Shown piece by piece: positions 12,174 through 23,354 of a stretch of 64,000 nt of DNA (positions are counted from its first letter, which is position 1; the number at the start of each line of letters is the position of its first letter). The stretch spans positions 153,138,511 to 153,202,510 of the forward strand of contig OV884059.1 of the NCBI GenBank assembly GCA_930367215.1, in the 5' to 3' direction. The stretch comes from Pollenia angustigena (lineage: Eukaryota; Arthropoda; Insecta; Diptera; Polleniidae). The translations under genes and the position numbers were made by a program. The notes beneath the pieces were generated by a model that saw only the letters and a program-made list of their open reading frames with translations, was not told where the DNA came from and did no database searches.

Positions 12174-13260
12174 AGGGTTGTGAACTATTTCTAATAAAAA
12201 GCGCCGTGGTCCCAATCAAAAAGCGCTAAAAAGCGCTAAATAAAATTTAAATAAAAAACTTAATGAAATGTTTAATTAATTACACTGGCCGTCAAAAAAT
12301 ATCGTTTGAAATAAAAATATATATAAAATAAGATTTGTGCGATTTTGATATTTTACAATGATTATTTTTGACCATATGGCGACCATTTTTTCATGCAAAT
12401 TAGTATGTACACTTTTTTTTATCAATTATCAGAAATCTAGGTATATTATGAATACAATAAGGCGAGAAATCATGAAGATCAGTAAAATCAGCACGCTAAA
12501 TTCAATTAAAATCGCATAATCAAGTTCTCTTCCCCGACTTTTTTTGTTTTTTGCAGTGCGGTGTTAATAAAACATTAACATTTTTAAAAAGGCTTTTCTG
12601 ATATTTCAGGAAGAGTAAAGTAATATAATTTCAAATATACCCTAAAAAAATTATTTACTAAATCACCAGAAAATATATCCTGAACCAAGAAAATTTTGCA
12701 CCATTCTCGTCAAGCCAAAAATTTCTTATTGTAAGCCTGAAATTTTTTCATAAAAAAGTGTAGTTTAAGAAAACTTAATTAACATGTCGATCTAAATAAA
12801 AATTAATTGAATCAAACCAAGTTTTCTTGAGCATTTTCTGAAAAGTTTAAAGAAATCGGTAGCATTTGTTTCTTGATGCAAGAAATTCGATCCTATTAAA
12901 ATATCAAGAAAATGAGACTAATATTAAATAAATGCTGCATGCAGTTTTTGATCATATACCAAAAACATGAACTTTTGAGCATGACAAAATGTTTCTTTAT
13001 TAAAGAAAGTTTTACTTAATACAAACAAAAAAAGTTAATGGATTACTTTAGAAAATAAACTTCTTTCCTTGTATAGTATGCATTTTAGAGTAAAGTATAT
13101 GTATTTAAAAAACGGAAACAAATTTTGGTTTTTTGTGACTTGATTTAAAAGCGCTAATTTAGCGCTCTTTTTTAAAAAAGCGCTAAGGAAAAAATATGCG
13201 CCTTTTCGACAGTTAAAAAGCGCTAAATCTAGCGCCAAAGGCGCTAAATTGGCAACACTG
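12174..13260. mobile_element. hAT element with AGCGCTAAA subterminal repeats, TSD CATACAAT
   Basis: It starts CAGGGTTGTGAACTATTT and ends AATTGGCAACACTG, flanked by the exact 8-bp repeat CATACAAT at 12166-12173 and 13261-13268. AAGCGCTAAA copies cluster at 12200-12242 and 13149-13250. Its right end, read inward, shares the first 17-18 bases with the hAT at 5930. No transposase is readable. Confidence 0.85.
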
Positions 13261-13268
13261 CATACAAT

Positions 13269-13692
13269 CGAAAGAAACTGAGCGGAATCGAAACGCAGAA
13301 TACCAAAATTGCCAGACGGAGAAAATTTCGATTCGAATCGAAACGCAGAATAGGGGTGATTAATACTTTAATGTTATTAACGTACTATTTCAAAGTTATT
13401 AACATACTACTTCAATGTTATTCTACTACTACCTCAATGTTAATAACATACAACCGCAAAATTTTCTAGTAATGAAAGGCAAAACTTCAAAGATAAGAGG
13501 TAGTGATAAAGCGAAAACCTCAATCAAACTAATACTTCTAATACTTTTTTGGTTTTTAATGTTGCCTCATTATTTTTGGTTTTTTTGCATGTAGCAAGAC
13601 ACATGCTCCTGATAACGCTAATTTAATTTGTTTTAAATAGTAAAAGAACGGTTAGGAAATGTAGTTTTTTAATACTGTTTATTAAATAATAT
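13269..13692. other. Gene-free, short direct repeats
   Basis: 'ttattaacgtactatttcaa' and close variants recur between 13370 and 13450. Nothing else is recognised. Confidence 0.4.
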
Positions 13693-14135
13693 TTATACCC
13701 ATAACACAATAGGGAGGGTATAATGCTTTTGTGCTGATGTGTGAAACATCTTAAAATATGGGTCCTAGACCTTAAAGTATACCGATCGAATCAGAATCAT
13801 TTTCAGAGGCGATCTAACGATGTCCATGTAACCTTGGTCGCAATTTTGAAGATAGTTTGATATAATTTAGCACATAGAATCTTATTAGCACAAGGGCCAA
13901 GACTATTGAAAATGGGCCGAATCGTAGGACCACGAGAGGAGATAGCAGGCAATTTCTGCATCTCAGAAACTCTCAAGCCGATTTTAATAAAATTCAAACA
14001 TAGATAGATCCATATTTAAATAACACATCAGCATGATTCTCCATGGATCTGGAATAGGGTGCACTATCGAAAATGTGTTTTTAAATAATGTGGTGTAAGG
14101 TGTCGAGCTTGACCAACTATACTTTCTTACTTGTT
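13693..14135 (+). repeat. Family N dispersed repeat
   Basis: It begins TTTATACCCATAACACAATA and ends CTTGACCAACTATACTTTCTTACTTGTTTT, matching the reverse-oriented copy at 42111-43393. Confidence 0.65.
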
Positions 14136-14439
14136 TTAAAATACTTTATTGAAATAAAATCGAACAAAATTTAATTATTTATAATCAATTTAAAAGTAAT
14201 TATTACAACATGTTTATCAAATTCTTTTAATTTCAATTACATTTTAGCAACTACATGTCATTTGGAATTGGCAATCATCAATTGCATGTAATTTAAATAA
14301 TTAAACAAATCTTGTATTTTTACTAGTAATACTAAAAAGAAAGAATTTTGAAAAATACTTAATTAATTACAAAAATAATTAGATATTAATTTTTTCTAGT
14401 TTTAGAAAAAATTTATTCTTTAATTAGTATGTACGAATT

Positions 14440-14445
14440 TTTATT
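14440..14445 (-). terminator. Poly(A) signal of the Pro/Ser-rich gene
   Basis: AATAAA on the minus strand, about 104 bp after the stop codon of the gene ending at 14549. Confidence 0.5.
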
Positions 14446-14548
14446 AAGTTCAAATAAAATATCTTTTAAAATGCATAATGCAATGCCAACAATTGATAGT
14501 TATGTAAAGGATTATTGATTTAAAACTTGGAACCTGGTGAGTAGCCGT

Positions 14549-15598
14549 TTAAAACGTTGACGGAAGAACTAATTCATCAGAGGATGGTATAAGTTCAGGT
14601 TTGTTAGCAATAATTTGATGTTGATTTTCCGGCAAATTTGAATTATCAGAGGGGAGTATACTTTCAGGTCTGCTATCGATATTTGAATGGGGGTTTTCTG
14701 AAAAGTGTGGTTTGTTATGCGGTTCGTCTGAATTATCAGAGGGTGGAATAACTTCAGGTTGGCTATGAGTATTTGGATAGTGGTTTTGTGGAAAATCTTG
14801 TTTGTGTTCTGGAGCGTCTAAGTCATCAGTAGGTAGCATGCCTTCTGGTCTGTTTTCGATATTTGGATGATGATTTTCTGGCAAAGCTGGTCTGTTATAA
14901 TCAATCATTGGATAGTAGCTTTCCGGGAAGTTTTCAGTTATATCTTCACCTTTACTTACTTCACCAATCTGTAAAAATTTTCTCTATTTACAAAAAAACA
15001 AAATTTACGCTAATTAAATTATACTTACGACTGATGCAGTATATTCCCCTAGTGCATTAAAAAGTCTTTTAATAAAATTCTGAAGACCTATTGCTTCAAT
15101 AATACGTTGAGGACGTTTGGGTGGACGATTGTGAGGATGTTTTGGAGGACGTTTTGAAGGATGGTGTGGGGGATGTGGGGGGTTTTCTGGAGCTTCAGAT
15201 GTTGATTCAGGTGCAGCTGAAGATGACTCGGGTGCAGAAGAAGAATTTTCAGGTGCTGCAGAAGAAGATTCTGGTGCTAACGAAGATTCGGGAGCTTCAG
15301 ATGAACCTTCGGGTGCTGCAGAAGAGGATTCTGGTGCCGCAGATTCTTCAGGTTCTGAGGACAATTCCAAAGCACTAGATAAAGATTCCAAGCCAGAAGC
15401 CGGCAAATCAGACGCAATATCTCCGTCTGCCGATCGAATTTTTCTTAAAAGCTCTACAGAATTCAAACTTATTGATTTTGAGCTTACGCTGTCCTTAAAA
15501 TTTAAATTGTTTTAGCGTGATTTTAATGGCATGATTTATTTCTTTGTGTTACTTACAGCGAATGCTACCAAAAATATTGCAAAAACTAAGAACTTCAT
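14549..15598 (-). CDS. Secreted Pro/Ser/Glu-rich repeat protein (308 aa, three exons)
   Basis: Exons on the minus strand are 15598-15557, 15493-15029 and 14968-14549, all joined in phase 0 with GTAAGT donors and AG acceptors. Exon 1 encodes the signal peptide MKFLVFAIFLVAFA. Exon 2 carries about eight short repeats of the form APESSS(A/E), then a basic Pro/His/Lys stretch around residues 120-145, then a short hydrophobic segment. Exon 3 holds about three and a half repeats of roughly 34 residues built on ENxxxNIxxRPExxLPSDxxxxPE. The protein looks intrinsically disordered and extracellular, in the style of insect glue, salivary or matrix proteins, but no family is recognised. The promoter is TATA/Inr, typical of strongly tissue-specific genes. 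The intron directly after the signal sequence matches the secreted gene at 2471. Confidence 0.85.
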
Positions 15599-15624
15599 GT
15601 TCAGGCAAAGTTGATATTACAACT

Positions 15625-15658
15625 ACTGATTTGTTAATAATTACATGAAGTTTTTATA
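15625..15658 (-). promoter_or_regulatory. TATA box and initiator of the Pro/Ser-rich gene
   Basis: On the minus strand TATAAAA starts at 15658 and the initiator TCAGT has its A at 15627. The 31-bp spacing is the canonical one. The resulting 5' UTR is 29 bases. Confidence 0.8.
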
Positions 15659-15859
15659 TTGTTTTCTATAACAGTTATTTTACATTTTCAAGTACATACT
15701 TATAAAATACTTCGATATATATTTTTATCGCCATTCGAGGAAAAATTGAAAATTGATTACATTTGCATCGTAAGAGCTTTTAATTTTCTTTCCAGGAAAT
15801 GTGATGTAAATTGATAATTGTTTTTGTAATAGAAATGACGCGCAATTATATAATAAGGG

Positions 15860-16090
15860 CATGATACCAAAAAAAAGACAAGATAACGCATTCAGCTTTA
15901 AAAAATGAAATGTTTCTGCGCATCTACGTCACATCAGCGTATAAGTACAGTTAAAAATTTTAATTTTAACTTAAAATATAGAAACACAAGCATACAAGCA
16001 GCATGTGTATAAAATGCTGATGTGACGTCATATTAAACAGTTGAAATTTGTAAACATGCGCAATGCGTTATCTTGTTTTTATCATTCTTG
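15860..16090. mobile_element. 231-bp MITE with 9-bp TSD TAATAAGGG
   Basis: TAATAAGGG stands at 15851-15859 and 16091-16099. Between them, inverted ends share GACAAGATAACGCATT and its complement AATGCGTTATCTTG, and further in GTGACGT/ACGTCAC. A 9-bp duplication is usual for Mutator-like elements, and 8-9 bp for Merlin; an 8-bp reading is also possible. Confidence 0.65.
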
Positions 16091-16099
16091 TAATAAGGG

Positions 16100-16457
16100 T
16101 AATCATGATGGTCATTGTGTAAATTTGTAGTGCCTGTTATGATTGATCGTGAGATTACCAATTTTATTTTTTGTGCAAATGTGCTATTTTTTTAAAAATT
16201 CATTTTGGCAACACAAGCAAATTAAAATAAATTTTTCCTTATTAAATTATTTTAATTTTATTCTCTATTTTATATAAAAACCCACGAAAATGTTCAATTT
16301 ATAAATTAAAAACATTATGGCGCTTAAAATGTCAAATGTCATTGATTACATTTGTTTTCAATTTTTTTAATGAAAACGAAGTAAAATAGAGCAAATTGCA
16401 AATATGTACGTACATTTTGTCCATCTACAACTGTCACGTAACCTCGTTGGCGCGTTA
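16100..16457. other. Intergenic, nothing recognised
   Basis: AT-rich, no gene, repeat or RNA signature found. Confidence 0.4.
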
Positions 16458-16833
16458 TGCGCCCCATAAACTTTTCAATTCAATTGTCAACTGAGTCTTT
16501 CGACTGAAATTGTGCTTGGCCACACACTTCATCAAATGAGTTGAAAGACTTCAAATTAGTTTTAAAATTTAATGATATAAAAGACAATTTTTAAAATACT
16601 TAACTTTTTTTCCAAAAGAAAACTACATACAAACATAAATTTTGACAGCTAATCAATAGACTCGAACACACACAGTACAATCGAATTGAAAGACTTTGTA
16701 ATCAACTTAAAAAATTAAAAATCTTTTGATTTTCTTCAAACAACTTCAAACTAGTCAATTGACAAAGCCATACACGCTTTGATTTGGAGAACAACCGACT
16801 CAGTTGACAACTGAATTGAATCGTGTATGGGCT
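16458..16833. mobile_element. TIR element, CCCATA ends
   Basis: The left end CCCATAAACTTTTCAATTCA and the right end, read inward, CCCATACACGATTCAATTCA continue into the common block GTTGTCAACTGAGTC/AATTGTCAACTGAGTC. Inner AAGACTTT blocks repeat. No TSD is obvious. Confidence 0.55.
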
Positions 16834-17575
16834 GCTTTAGTTGTACCGCTCTAACATATATGTTAGAGTAGAACAACTAAAAACACTGCTTAAAAATGCC
16901 ATTTTTTTAATATGTATATTATTGTCATACTCTTTACTGGCTGATTATTGTGAAAAGTTGTAAATTGTTTAAATTTAATACTGCAAAATAGTATTTGTTT
17001 TTTGTGTAAAATAATCCAGGGTGGTGGATTCTGTGGAAACAACGGAGGTCACCTAAGTAGCGGTCTTGTGAAAAGGAGTGGTCTTCCAACAGGTAGCTGT
17101 CATTCGGGTGGTGGCTCTGGCCGGGATACTCGTTTAAGATTTGATGGTGCCAATAATGGAACAAATAATACCTGATATTAAAGCACCTAATGGCTCTTGA
17201 AGTATTTATGTATGTACATATTTGTTTTTTTGACACAAATTGTTAACAAAATAAACTGGCTTTTTAAGATCTACGAGAAATTAATTGGTCACAAATAAGT
17301 TTACCTCCATTTTGAATAAACTTGCATAAAGAAGACCCTAAAACGGGATCCAGACCCATGCAGAGAATCGGCCCAACAGATTTAAAAGTGGCGGATAACC
17401 TTGATTCCCATGTGTATGTACGCAATAATACAGAAAGTTGAGTGAACTGGGGTTTGGAACACCTTGTACTTGTTTAGAATTTATTTAATAAAAACTGTAA
17501 TTTAAAATGAAAATTAAAAAAGAAATTATTATTTTTTTTTATTAAGGTTAGTACCAATATGTACGTTATGAATAA
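16834..17575. other. Gene-free
   Basis: No gene supported. A short palindrome around 'acatatatgttagag' at 16855-16870 is the only structure seen. Confidence 0.4.
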
Positions 17576-17928
17576 AGGCTAGATTACACTATTATACTTT
17601 GTATTAATACATGTCAAAAACTCAAGTAATATTACAAAGTGTGATAGTGTGAATGCAATGTGTCACGAAAATGACAAGTATTAAGAAAAAAGTTTGACAT
17701 CCCATACGACTTCATCGTTTTTTGAAAAATTTCAAAACAATAATACTTTTCATTGGATCAGGGTTGCATTTTATTTCATGTGTGAGTGTTTATACTTTGT
17801 GAGATGGTGTGAACACGAACTGTCATGTTACATTAGATTTTTTGACAGTCGCAACAAAACTCATTAGATTTCTATCTCACAAAGTATTATGGAATACGTA
17901 AGGCTTGTGAGATAGTGTAATCTAGGCT
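17576..17928 (+). mobile_element. 353-bp PIF/Harbinger-like MITE, TAA TSD (copy 1)
   Basis: Ends AGGCTAGATTACACTAT and, read inward, AGCCTAGATTACACTAT, flanked by TAA at 17573-17575 and 17929-17931. It is first of a cluster of three. Confidence 0.75.
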
Positions 17929-17946
17929 TAACTAGTTAGTACTAAA

Positions 17947-18137
17947 AGCTAGTTTACACTATCTCACAAGTCTTACGTATCCCATAATACTTTGTGCGAT
18001 AGAAATCTAATGAGTTTTGTTGCGACTGTCAAAAAATCTTATTTAACATGACAGTTTGTGTTCAGACTATCACACAAAATATAAACACTCACACATGAAA
18101 TAAAATGCAACCCTGATCCAATGAAAAGTATTATTGT
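17947..18137 (-). mobile_element. Same MITE family, inverted and truncated (copy 2)
   Basis: From AGCTAGTTTACACTATCTCA to 'aaaagtattattgtt' this matches the right half of copy 1 in reverse orientation. The other half is missing where copy 3 begins. Confidence 0.75.
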
Positions 18138-18140
18138 TTA

Positions 18141-18470
18141 AGGCTAGATTACACTATTATACTTTGTAGTAACACATGTCAAAAACTCAAGTAATATGAC
18201 AAAGCGCGATAGTGTGAATGCAAAGTGTCACGAAAATGACATGTATTACGAAAAAATTTTGACATCCCATCGTTTTTTGAAAAATTTCTAAACAATAATA
18301 ATTTTCATTGGATCAGGGCTGCATTTTATTTGTGTGATAGTGTGAACACAAACTGTCATGTTAAATTATATTTTTTGACAGTCGCAACAAAACTCATTAG
18401 ATTTCTATCTCACAAAGTATTATGGAATACGTTAGACTTGTGAGATAGTGTTAACTATCTTTAAGCAATA
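18141..18470 (+). mobile_element. Same MITE family, TTA TSD (copy 3)
   Basis: Starts AGGCTAGATTACACTAT after TTA (18138-18140) and ends GATAGTGTTAACTATCT before TTA (18471-18473). The duplication shows that it inserted independently, next to or into copy 2. Confidence 0.75.
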
Positions 18471-18805
18471 TTTACGTTATAAATGACTAGTTAGTGCTAA
18501 CCAATATTTACGTTATCATTGACAAAAAAAAGCAACAGAGTAAGCAATACAGATGTATGTTCCGTAGTCGAGTGGAATTGATTTGTTAGAGAGAGAGGCA
18601 GAATCACATGTACACAAGAGTTTCGGTTAGTTTTCTCTTTTTGCTCTTAATAAACTAATAGAAACTTTAATCAATATATCGGTCAACACTACAGGTCATA
18701 TAACTAGTAAAATGACCGGTAGTCTTCTTGTAGGGGTAACAGTCTATGGTATAAGGAAAACAAGGTGTTCCACTTAAAATTTTTTGACAAATATTGTGTT
18801 TGCTC

Positions 18806-19192
18806 CAAGGTATATTTATAGCAGGTAGCCGCGAGATTACAACAATGTACAATAAAACAAACAACAGGGCTTTTTATTGTTGTTTTGTGATACGAACTGT
18901 CAAACAGCAAAGGGGTTGAAAAGAGACAAAATAGACAAAAGATAAATACAAAAAACCAGCTGGCTTTCCGAGACTACCTGTTAAGGCCCAAATACACTTG
19001 TCAAATGCTTGTCCAGCCGGCGAATTCATCGTGTACGTGTGCTTGACGTAATATTCGCCGCCATATCTAAATTGTTTGATTTTCCATCCAGCATCGTCGG
19101 TGTGACACATACAAACATATTTTCACTAATACTACCACAATGCTTGATGAGTATTTTGATCAATGTATTTGGGCCTTTATAAATATACCTTG
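18806..19192. mobile_element. CAAGG-type hAT MITE (CAAGGTATATTTATAGC) with nested MITE
   Basis: It starts CAAGGTATATTTATAGCAGG and ends TATAAATATACCTTG, flanked by GTTTGCTC and GTTTTCTC (8 bp, one mismatch). It belongs to the family seen complete at 45692-45920 and truncated at 31582-31669. A PIF-like MITE at 18984-19176 splits its right end. Confidence 0.75.
18984..19176 (-). mobile_element. 193-bp PIF/Harbinger-like MITE, TTA TSD
   Basis: Ends AGGCCCAAATACA/TGTATTTGGGCCT, TTA at 18981-18983 and 19177-19179. Removing it with one TTA restores the host element's end. The copy at 46496-46688 has the same length in opposite orientation. Confidence 0.85.
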
Positions 19193-19204
19193 GTTTTCTC
19201 TGTG

Positions 19205-19552
19205 CCAATTCACACGTTGCAAGTCTTATTGATCAGCTTGCTACCTTATAGGCGAGAGAGAGTGAGATAGAAACGTTTATTTTCCTCTCTTTACTCTCGT
19301 TATAAAGTAGCAAGCTGATCAAGGCGAATTGACTAGAAGGTGAGGTCAACTCTACAACTACAATGCTGCTGTGGTCGGGTTGTCAAAAATATTGCTTTTA
19401 AAAAAAAACAGGTTTGTTTACATAAAAAACTAGTTTGTATACAAACTTTGACAAGTCGACCACAGAAAAAAAACACCACATGTTGACTTGACCCCACCTT
19501 CTAGTCAATTCGTCTTGAAGCTGATCAATAAGACTTGCAACGTGTGAATTGG
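19205..19552. mobile_element. Palindromic MITE (CCAATTCACACG arms) split by another MITE
   Basis: The left arm 19205-19244 (CCAATTCACACGTTGCAAGT...) pairs with 19308-19319 joined to 19526-19552 once the insertion at 19320-19517 is removed. Uninterrupted it would be about 142 bp with 40-bp arms. Confidence 0.8.
19320..19517. mobile_element. CAAGGCGAATTGACTAG hAT-type MITE, TSD AAGCTGAT
   Basis: Ends CAAGGCGAATTGACTAGAAG and CTTCTAGTCAATTCGTCTTG with AAGCTGAT at 19312-19319 and 19518-19525. A second copy lies at 45409-45669. Confidence 0.85.
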
Positions 19553-19696
19553 GACTCTGTTTTATTTTTTTTTATTCAGGTTTAATAAAATATTGCCACA
19601 TGAGGAAAATAGATAGATCTTCCCAGAAATTTCAAAATAAAATGTGTAGTTTAAAAAAAAATGAAAATTACGTAAAAATTTTAGTCTTAATCTTAC

Positions 19697-20439
19697 TGCC
19701 CGTCTATACCAGAGATAATTATTGCGACATATATTGCAATAAATGTCAAAATTATGTTATCTTATAATGTAGACAGCAATTTTTTGTACATATTTATTGC
19801 CGACAATTTATGTTGCAATAATTGTTAGTCCATTTTCGTTGACAATTATTGCTTACATAAAACGTAAAATTTGGTTGTCAATTGAGAAAAAAAGCAAAAA
19901 AGAAAAATATAAAAGCAAATTGTGTGAGAAAGAAATTATATTTGTGAAATGGTAGCAAATTATTATTGTAGGAAAAGAATTAAATTAAAGAATTTAATAA
20001 ACACTAAAATAAAATTACAACAATTATTTTTATTAATATAATTTTTTTCTTATTCGACCTTTGTTATTTAAATTTATATAAATATGTTTAAGTTTGAGTT
20101 CTTTTTTATATAAAAATATTAATTTTATTAATTATTTTTTTTTGCTAAAGTAAAATAAATGTTTTTATATAAAAAAGGCCTCAAGCTTAAACAAATTAAT
20201 ATACATTTCAATAATAAAGTCGAATAAGAAAGAATTTATATCAATAAAAATAATTTTTGCAAGATAGCGCCAGTTTTTACACTGTACCTTCTTCCTTGAT
20301 TGTTTTCTAATTATGAGTTAACATAAATACGTTTTCCCATGCCTATAACATAAGCTGAGCAATAAGAAATATTGCTTTGTTATTCTGCCGACGTTATTGC
20401 CAACTGGCTGAGATATTTATCTTTAGTGTAGACCTAGGG
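19697..20439. mobile_element. Probable TIR element, CTGCCCGTCTATACC end
   Basis: The left CCCGTCTATACCAGAGATAA resembles the inverted right end (CCTAGGTCTACACTAAAGAT). The right 75 bp recur at 33745-33816 with 'ttctgccgacgttattgcca'. Confidence 0.5.
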
Positions 20440-21492
20440 TTATATTTAATGAATTAAAAAGATGTGATAGCGAAATATTTAAGAAACCGTTATTTACCCT
20501 GGTGGTTTTTAGTTCTGTATAACTTTAAGTAGAGACATTTAAATTTAAAATAGTGATGAAAAAGAGTTTATCTTTATATGATAAATTTTTATTAACTTAT
20601 TGTTTTTTTATAATTTTTTTATTTACATGCAAATGGTTTTTATATTTATTGCGGGTTTTGAAAAATGTTCTTCCTAAAAAAAATCTTTTTACAATGTTAT
20701 GGTCTAAATTTAAGTCGCATATAGTTTTCATGTAATTTGCTTTTTTCGATAATTGCTCATGATTAAACTTCAAAAAAATAGTAAGAATTTGTATCTTGGT
20801 TGTCTGCCGTTTTGCTTCCGAACTCTTTAAGACCCATTCTTGATATGTATAAAATATCCTGCAGTTTTCTAACCCATCGTATTCAATATCGTTTAGTTGA
20901 TTTTTGGGGGAACAAAGATTTTGATGATCTTGATGTTCTAGAGCCTTAATGTAAAATTAAAATCTTTCTTAGTTTGAAATATTAAGACATTTGCAATTTT
21001 GTGTAGGTACGTCAAAGCAGTGGTGGATTAACGCCTAGGCCCGTTAGGCCCGGACCTAGGGCGGCATATTATGAAGGGCGTCAAAATTTAAAGGTAAAAT
21101 AATGTAAGGGGAATTCAAATTCGAAAATTGATTTGGTCATGTTTTACTTTAAGCCAATTCGAAATTTATATTAAATTAAACATATCACAGATTGAATAAA
21201 GGAAATAAAATAATATTCTTAAAAAACCTATGTATCTTAACTTTTTATTTTGGTAATACATACAAAAATCGCTTAACAAAAGATTTAAGTTTAGGTCTGT
21301 ATATAGCGATAAACTTTCGACTATAGGTTAATAAAAATTTAAAATTTTTAAAAATGATTAATATTAAGTTTAATATCATAGTACACAATACACAAAATCT
21401 GTAAAATATTTTGGCGATAATTACAATTATGAAGTCATATTTTTAAATAAAATACCGGATTTTGTGATAATGCGGATTCAAAACTCGGTTTT
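20440..21492. other. Gene-free; possible hAT 5' end at 21017
   Basis: CAGTGGTGGATTAACGCCTA at 21020, followed by a GC-rich 'aggcccgttaggcccgg' block, looks like the start of a hAT-type element, but no matching end is found. Nothing else is supported. Confidence 0.4.
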
Positions 21493-21800
21493 TATACCCT
21501 CCACCACAATTAGTTGTGAAGAGGGTATATTAAGTTTGTCATTCCGTGTGAAACTTTTTTATTATTCATCTCAGACCCCATAAAGTATATATATTCTGGG
21601 TCCTTGAGTAATTCTAAGTCGATTTAGCCATGTCCGTCTGTCCGTCGGTTGAAAACACGCTCACTTTCGAAAAACTCAAAAGAACTAAACAAACTGGCTG
21701 TCAAATTGCTTGTAGTTACCTAAGCAGTTTGGTAGGATTGGTAGGATCAGAGCTATGAATCAAAATGTGGAACCACCACCTAAAAAAATTGATAATTTTA
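21493..21800 (+). repeat. TATACCCTCCACCAC dispersed fly repeat
   Basis: It contains TTTATACCCTCCACCACAAT, 'accccataaagtatatatat' and 'gatttagccatgtccgtctg', phrases typical of a very common non-coding repeat in fly genomes and related in plan to family N. Confidence 0.6.
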
Positions 21801-22019
21801 ATGAAATAATGATCGGTATAGAAATCATAGCTGTATGTGTGTTTTATTTAACTTTACTCCTTAAACTGAAAAATGAATAAATGTAAAAGTAAAAAAAACC
21901 TACACACGTTTGTGTTAAAGAAATTGTAAAATTTCCCAGCGGTAACTAGAATGTGTAAAGAGACCTAATAAAAGGCTTTATTTAGCAGTCACAAGCCCTT
22001 CTCGCCGCATTTCATACTT

Positions 22020-22110
22020 TATTTATTTTTTACGCATTGGGAGCAAGCCCATCCACACTGCTTTTAATGTCAACTTCGATCCCTTTCCAAAGAATGAAGT
22101 AAGGAGGGTC
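22020..22110 (-). pseudogene. Possible terminal exon of a lost gene
   Basis: On the minus strand a pyrimidine-rich acceptor ending TTTTTAG precedes a short frame reading DPPYFILWKGIEVDIKSS and ending at TAA with AATAAA right after. It may be the last exon of the same relic as 22327-22590. No family is recognised. Confidence 0.35.
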
Positions 22111-22326
22111 ACTAAAAATAAAATTAAAAAAAACTGAACAACTTCCTTTCTCCCTTCTTTAAGAAGGGAGTAGCGAGTGTGTGCTGAATATTTTGCGGTC
22201 CTTTCAATATTTAACGCTATTTTTCGTAATACATAGAAACCTAAACAAATTAAACAATTTGGAAATACAAACATAAGTAAATAATTATTTTAAAAAAATA
22301 GAAAGATAATGTTAAGTGACACGAAA

Positions 22327-22590
22327 TTATTCTATGTCGTCCTTATCGAAGTAGTCTTCATTTACCATACCAGCCCGGGAAGAACAAGGCTCTGCAGATT
22401 CCCTAAGGAACTTCATGAGGTCAAAATACCATAGACCTGGCTCACACGCATCATCCATACCGACACCACTCTTTTTAATTCTTTGCGGAAACTTATGCAC
22501 CAGGAGTTGAATTTTTTTACAAGTCCAGCTTTATCAGTATTTACGAGTCTTTCTTTGAATTAAGAAAGCAGTAGTTCATGTTGCTGGCTT
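22327..22590 (-). pseudogene. MADF-type domain relic
   Basis: Read on the minus strand, one frame gives FNSWCISFRKELKR and, after a frameshift, KKSGVGMDDACEPGLWYF then DLMKFL and an acidic tail ending DDIE-stop. The pattern (R)RELKK...SGxGxDDxxxPxLWYFDLLxFL is that of MADF/Myb-like DNA-binding proteins, which occur both as host regulators and as the accessory protein of PIF/Harbinger transposons. The frameshift and upstream stops show decay. Given the many PIF-like MITEs here, a transposon origin is plausible but unproven. Confidence 0.55.
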
Positions 22591-22599
22591 TTTGTCATG

Positions 22600-23107
22600 T
22601 CTTTACATTTTGTGTTCCACAAAGCCGGCAATATTTCTTACAGCTCGATATATAATAAAAAGCCGTTCTGCTTACTTTTCTTTTGTAGACATTAGTAATT
22701 CCTATCGGGACTGGTTTTCTAGAATCACGGGATTCGAGAATGCAAATAGTCAAATCCGGGTATCCGGGGTTTTTTTGGTGTTCGGGGTTTTTGAAAATTA
22801 AAAGATAAATGCCTTTTATAGATCTTTATTAAAAAGAGGTTTACAAACAAAAGTTTTATACATTCATTTATTATTGTTTCATTTATTTATTTAACTATTA
22901 GTCATTATTTTATTTAGATAAAAAGCTTTGGCACTTGAAAGAAAAATTAAGTCTCTTTAGAAAATATTGTTAGTAGCGAAAGTTTATAAAAAAGGTACTT
23001 TAAAGCATATTAAAGTATAAACAATTTTTTGAAGTGTAATAGAAATAAAACTTGTAGATTATTTTAAGAAATAAAATTTGTCTTTAATCTTAAGTACTTG
23101 CTTGTTT
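22600..23107. other. Gene-free
   Basis: A short zone at 22695-22800 repeats 'tccggg/tcgggg/cacggg' in the manner of subterminal repeats. No boundaries can be set. Confidence 0.4.
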
Positions 23108-23300
23108 TTTTTTATACCCACAATAGTGGAGAGTGTAGGACTCAGAATCACTTTGTGAGCCGATCTAACGATGTCCGTCCGGCTGGCTGTCCATGTGCGC
23201 GTAGAACAGGTCGCAATTTTGGAGATAGTTTGATGATAACTGGCACATAGGTTATAAATGGTACAAGGCCTATCGGAAATGGGGGTCTTTGTGCCCATAA
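23108..23300 (+). repeat. Family N dispersed repeat fragment
   Basis: TTTATACCCACAATAGTGGA, 'gatgtccgtccggctggctg' and 'aggtcgcaattttggagata' are shared with other family N copies. Confidence 0.6.
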
Positions 23301-23354
23301 AAATTCTTATTCTCGTTGTATTTAAATTAAATTCGTTCCAAACTTATTTTATTG

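Noticed and set aside
14863..15378. Plus-strand frames opposite the Pro/Ser-rich gene
   Set aside because: They are antisense shadows of its repeats; splice sites, signal peptide and promoter all support the minus strand.
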